Translations under genes and position numbers: made by a program
In this document: positions 61,543 through 64,000 of the stretch, in pieces
Layout: each line of letters begins with the position of its first letter
Position numbering within the stretch: position 1 is the first letter of the stretch
The notes under the pieces: model-generated
The model's database searches: none
The model's input: the letters and a program-made list of their open reading frames with translations, nothing else
Told to the model about the DNA's origin: nothing
Source: JBBSDP01 sp963754335
GTDB lineage: Bacteria; Planctomycetota; Phycisphaerae; Tepidisphaerales; Tepidisphaeraceae
DNA: 64,000 bases
Assembly (NCBI GenBank): GCA_963754335.1
Contig: CAVWFQ010000008.1
Coordinates: 62,001 to 126,000, forward strand
Direction of reading: 5' to 3'

Positions 61543-61940
61543 CGCAGCGCTCGTGGCTCGCTCGGCACCGACTGCGGTTCTACCATTTTTCGCGATTCAT
61601 GTCCGCTCGGCTGCGTTCGCTTTCAGCCGACGGGGAGTTTTAACAATCGCTCGTAGAATCAGTTTAGGCGTCTGCCCCCCCCAGTGAATTGGCGTGCGGA
61701 ATCCGCCCCGATTCTGGTCTCGATTTGAATTTGCGGCTGCAAAAAAACGCAGGGCACCCACACCCTGCGTTCCCCAGGATTTCCAGTCGGGCAATTCGCG
61801 ACGGTGTGCTGCTCAGAGCAAAGGGCTGGACTGATTCGGCACGGGAGATGTCGCGTGTATCGACGTCTCAATATGATCCGTTGAATGCCGGGGGGACTCA
61901 ATCAGGATTTTCGGAAGCTGCGTCTGGAAGAACTGAATTT
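61543..61940. other. Gap between the MFS gene and the pilin-like gene
   Basis: No gene is seen. It contains the MFS promoter region and, at 61747-61770, the terminator for the pilin-like/pilT unit. Confidence 0.4.
61740..61770 (-). terminator. Rho-independent terminator of the pilT/pilin-like unit
   Basis: On the minus strand, a perfect 8-bp stem ACGCAGGG/CCCTGCGT (61763-61770 with 61747-61754) with an 8-base loop is followed directly by a T run (61740-61747 as A on plus). It lies about 170 bases after the stop of the pilin-like gene. Confidence 0.85.
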
Positions 61941-62579
61941 CTAATTGCCAAAAAGGTAATGGACCGGATTCTGTGCGAAGGAGCGGGGGACAAACTCGAC
62001 ATGGCCGTCGATGAACGCGGCGTTGCCTCGCTTATCGGGATAGAAGTTTACGCCTGGATTGGGATAGTTGTATTCATCCGCATAGGTATCGTGTCGAATC
62101 GAAATGTAATCGGAAGTCGCAAACCATCCGCCATCGTTGATCGTGTCGAAGTTTTCTTCGACGAGCAGGATCTTCTGCAGCGGGTTGCCTGCGAGGCGCA
62201 TCAAGCCGGGGTAATCGTGCGGGTCGGCCCGGTTGGACGCGAGAAAACCGTTCATGGAATACGAATAGCAATAAGCGCCAAAAATCGCGGCTTCATTGGG
62301 GTGGTCCTCGTAGTCATCGGTGGGGCATCGCAGGATTGCCGCAAGCCCAAGTCCGGCGGCTCCCGTATACGGCGCGATGGCCGATTGATCGATACTCAAG
62401 TTGGGCGTCATTTTCTGCCAGTGGATCCAGTCCTCCGGGTAATCGACTCCCAGTGGATTGTTATCGAGCCGCGCCGCGCCGGGGAATTTTCCGTCGTTGT
62501 CGGCCGTGTAGGCGATCAAAGCGCGGGCGACTTGGCGCAGGTTAGGTTTGGGAAACCGGGCAAGATGCATCGGCACCAT
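61941..62579 (-). CDS. Pilin-like (H-X9-DG type) protein lacking the N-terminal methylation motif
   Basis: A 212-residue protein that begins at the point where prepilin-like proteins of this phylum continue after the transmembrane helix: LARFPKPNLRQVARALIAYTADNDGKFP. The C-terminus has the H-X9-DG-type motif NAAFIDGHVEFVPRSF. No GFTLVELL leader and no transmembrane segment are visible between pilT (stop at 62595) and this start. It may be a truncated gene or a soluble derivative. It follows pilT by about 15 bases on the same strand. Confidence 0.7.
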   Translation of the reverse strand: MVPMHLARFPKPNLRQVARALIAYTADNDGKFPGAARLDNNPLGVDYPEDWIHWQKMTPNLSIDQSAIAPYTGAAGLGLAAILRCPTDDYEDHPNEAAIFGAYCYSYSMNGFLASNRADPHDYPGLMRLAGNPLQKILLVEENFDTINDGGWFATSDYISIRHDTYADEYNYPNPGVNFYPDKRGNAAFIDGHVEFVPRSFAQNPVHYLFGN

Positions 62580-62594
62580 AACCCGCGAAAACGC

Positions 62595-63773
62595 CTAACG
62601 CAGCCGCGTGTCACTGTTGCTGATGCCGCGAAGGGCGAGATTTAGAGCATCGACATTGCTCGCCAACCGCTTAGCTTCGGCGACGTCGATGATCTGTTTG
62701 CCGAAAAGCTCGGTCAGGTGCTGATCGAAACTCTGGCTGCCGGATTCGCGGTTGCCGACGGCTCCCTTTAACTTATCGAATTCCCCTTCAAGGATGTATT
62801 TCCGGACAATGGGCGTAGCCATCATGATTTCGACGACGGGAATTCTTCCTTTCCCGTCACGACGTTTGGCCAGTCGCTGGCAGAGAACTGCCACCAGGTT
62901 CAAGCCTAATTGCGTTCGCTGCAATTCCTTCTGGTCGGGGTGAAACAGGGAGACCAGACGCTCGATGGTCATCGGCGCGTTGGTCGCGTGGACTGTGGTG
63001 AAGACGAGATGCCCGGTGTCGGCGGTGCGCAAGGCGGTTGTCAGCGAGAAACTGTCGCGAATTTCTCCGATCAGGATCGTGTCGGGATCCTGGCGCATCA
63101 TCGACCGCAGCGCGTACTCGTAACTTTCGGAATCGGAGCCGACTTCCACCTGGCTGACCAGTGATTTTGCGTTCTCGTGCTGATATTCCACCGGATCCTC
63201 AACCGTGATGATCCGCTCGGCGCGGGTGCGGTTGATTTTGCCGATGATCGCCGCAAGTGTCGTTGACTTGCCGCTCCCGGTTGTACCCGATACCACGATG
63301 ATTCCGCGGTGGTTGTTGGCCAGCTCTTCGGCCTGTGGTGGAAGATTCAAGTCGGTGAAACCCGGGATCTTGGTGACGATCCGCCGCATGACAATCGCAT
63401 AGCGCTCACGGCTGTGAAAAATATTGACGCGAAACCGTGCGCTTTTGTCCGGCATGGGATAGGCCAGATCGACGGCTCCCTTGTGATGCAGGATCTGCTT
63501 CTTCTCCTCGTCCGTGAGCATGATGTCCACGAATTCCTGCATCTGCTCGTCGCCGGGTGGCGGACAGTCGAGGAATCGAGCTCGACCGTCCACGCGAATC
63601 ATCGGGGTCGAGCCCGCCTGTAAATGAACGTCGGAGCCGTTAATCTTGATGCACGTGCGCAGAAAATCGAGGAGCGTCAGGCGCCGTTCCTCGATGTGAA
63701 TCTCCGGCTGCGGCGTATCCCGATCGATGTCCGCGTTTTCAACGATGGTTCCGACTTTGGTTTCCAACGACAT
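62595..63773 (-). CDS. pilT: Type IV pilus twitching ATPase PilT
   Basis: PilT is the hexameric retraction ATPase for type IV pili. The 392-residue protein has a short extended N-terminus, then DFLRTCIKINGSDVHLQAGSTPMIRVDG, Walker A VSGTTGSGKST (residues 161-171), Asp box ITVEDPVEYQH, Walker B ILIGEIRD and His box TVHATNA. The C-terminal IPVVEIMMATPIVRKYILEG is typical. The adjacent pilin-like gene is in the same direction. No pilB is in view. The upstream region to 63901 is non-coding. Confidence 0.95.
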   Translation of the reverse strand: MSLETKVGTIVENADIDRDTPQPEIHIEERRLTLLDFLRTCIKINGSDVHLQAGSTPMIRVDGRARFLDCPPPGDEQMQEFVDIMLTDEEKKQILHHKGAVDLAYPMPDKSARFRVNIFHSRERYAIVMRRIVTKIPGFTDLNLPPQAEELANNHRGIIVVSGTTGSGKSTTLAAIIGKINRTRAERIITVEDPVEYQHENAKSLVSQVEVGSDSESYEYALRSMMRQDPDTILIGEIRDSFSLTTALRTADTGHLVFTTVHATNAPMTIERLVSLFHPDQKELQRTQLGLNLVAVLCQRLAKRRDGKGRIPVVEIMMATPIVRKYILEGEFDKLKGAVGNRESGSQSFDQHLTELFGKQIIDVAEAKRLASNVDALNLALRGISNSDTRLR

Positions 63774-63901
63774 GGAGAGAGTCCTTGGGTGTGAATCTCC
63801 TGAAGAACGACAACTGAATTATCGGCGCGCTGAACCGGTTTGGCAAATCGTAGAATTGCGGTCGAAAAAGACCGCGGATTTTTCGGGCGGAAGCCTGATG
63901 T

Positions 63902-64000
63902 CTACTGATCCCCGGGCATGGGAAGATCCGCGAACTGGAAGGAGACGGTCACATCCCTGCTTTCAAGCGGAAACTCCCAGAGGAGCTTGGCCGGTTCGCC
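63902..64000 (-). CDS. C-terminal end of an unidentified protein (partial)
   Basis: An open frame running out of the window, read leftward, ends at the stop at 63902-63904. The visible 32 residues include AKLLWEFPLESRDVTVSFQF and end in ADLPMPGDQ. The codons and end position look like a real gene, but the family cannot be named. Confidence 0.4.
   Translation of the reverse strand, partial: GEPAKLLWEFPLESRDVTVSFQFADLPMPGDQ

Noticed and set aside
61689..62645. 318-residue plus-strand frame opposite the pilin-like gene
   Set aside because: The minus strand carries the pilin-like features and a terminator; the plus frame has no family features.

Overview
The window is one contiguous stretch of chromosome, moderately GC-rich, from a Gram-negative bacterium of the Planctomycetota, most likely Phycisphaerae-like. 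The assignment rests on a PEP-CTERM protein, a zinc-ribbon protein of the CxxCGYDLR...RCPECG type, a pilin-like protein with an H-X9-DG-type C-terminus, a DUF6797 beta-propeller protein, a MoxR/DUF58 locus with a large Gln-rich membrane protein, and KdsB (LPS synthesis). A related PVC phylum is not excluded. No phage, IS transposase or CRISPR array was seen.

Layout. 0-6 kb holds core genes: kdsB, a PilZ protein, tatC and pgi. 6-12 kb has a secreted barrel-like protein, a ParD/MazF-type toxin-antitoxin pair and a ribose-type ABC importer (rbsB-rbsA-rbsC, minus strand). 12-28 kb is a mixed carbohydrate and envelope region: DUF6797, an SGNH hydrolase, an SDR, a formate/nitrite-type channel, a GH32 fructanase with a LamG domain, DUF4058, a Ski2-like helicase, a secreted esterase, a NagX-like acyltransferase, tRNA-Cys and a NIF3 protein. 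28-35 kb has folD and the Gln-rich/MoxR/DUF58 set. 35-39.5 kb encodes one very large indolepyruvate-type ferredoxin oxidoreductase. 40-47 kb is a signalling island: FixJ-type regulator, two near-identical lone receivers, a soluble histidine kinase, a MEDS protein, a MASE4-GAF-PAS-DUF6582 protein and an ECF sigma factor. 47-61 kb is a detoxification island: VOC, quinone reductase, DJ-1/PfpI, EgtD, a disulfide reductase, SnoaL-like, aldo/keto reductase, SDR, RidA, HicBA, HNH, epoxide hydrolase, HbpS-like, enoyl-CoA hydratase and an MFS pump. 61-64 kb has a pilin-like gene without its N-terminus and pilT.

Three signals go beyond ordinary annotation. First, many intergenic gaps hold long inverted repeats built from short repeated words. 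Some supply the last codons or stop of the neighbouring gene, and two lie inside the oxidoreductase gene, one of them read in frame. Second, the signalling and detox islands share a recurring promoter-like module (ACCAAM, 16 bases, CGTCTAAT) that also sits in front of the ECF sigma gene, which suggests a sigma-controlled regulon. Third, about 20 single-base frame breaks occur in otherwise well-conserved genes, including tatC and pgi. Several fall in homopolymers, so most are probably uncorrected assembly errors; split genes are annotated here as single genes with the break position given.
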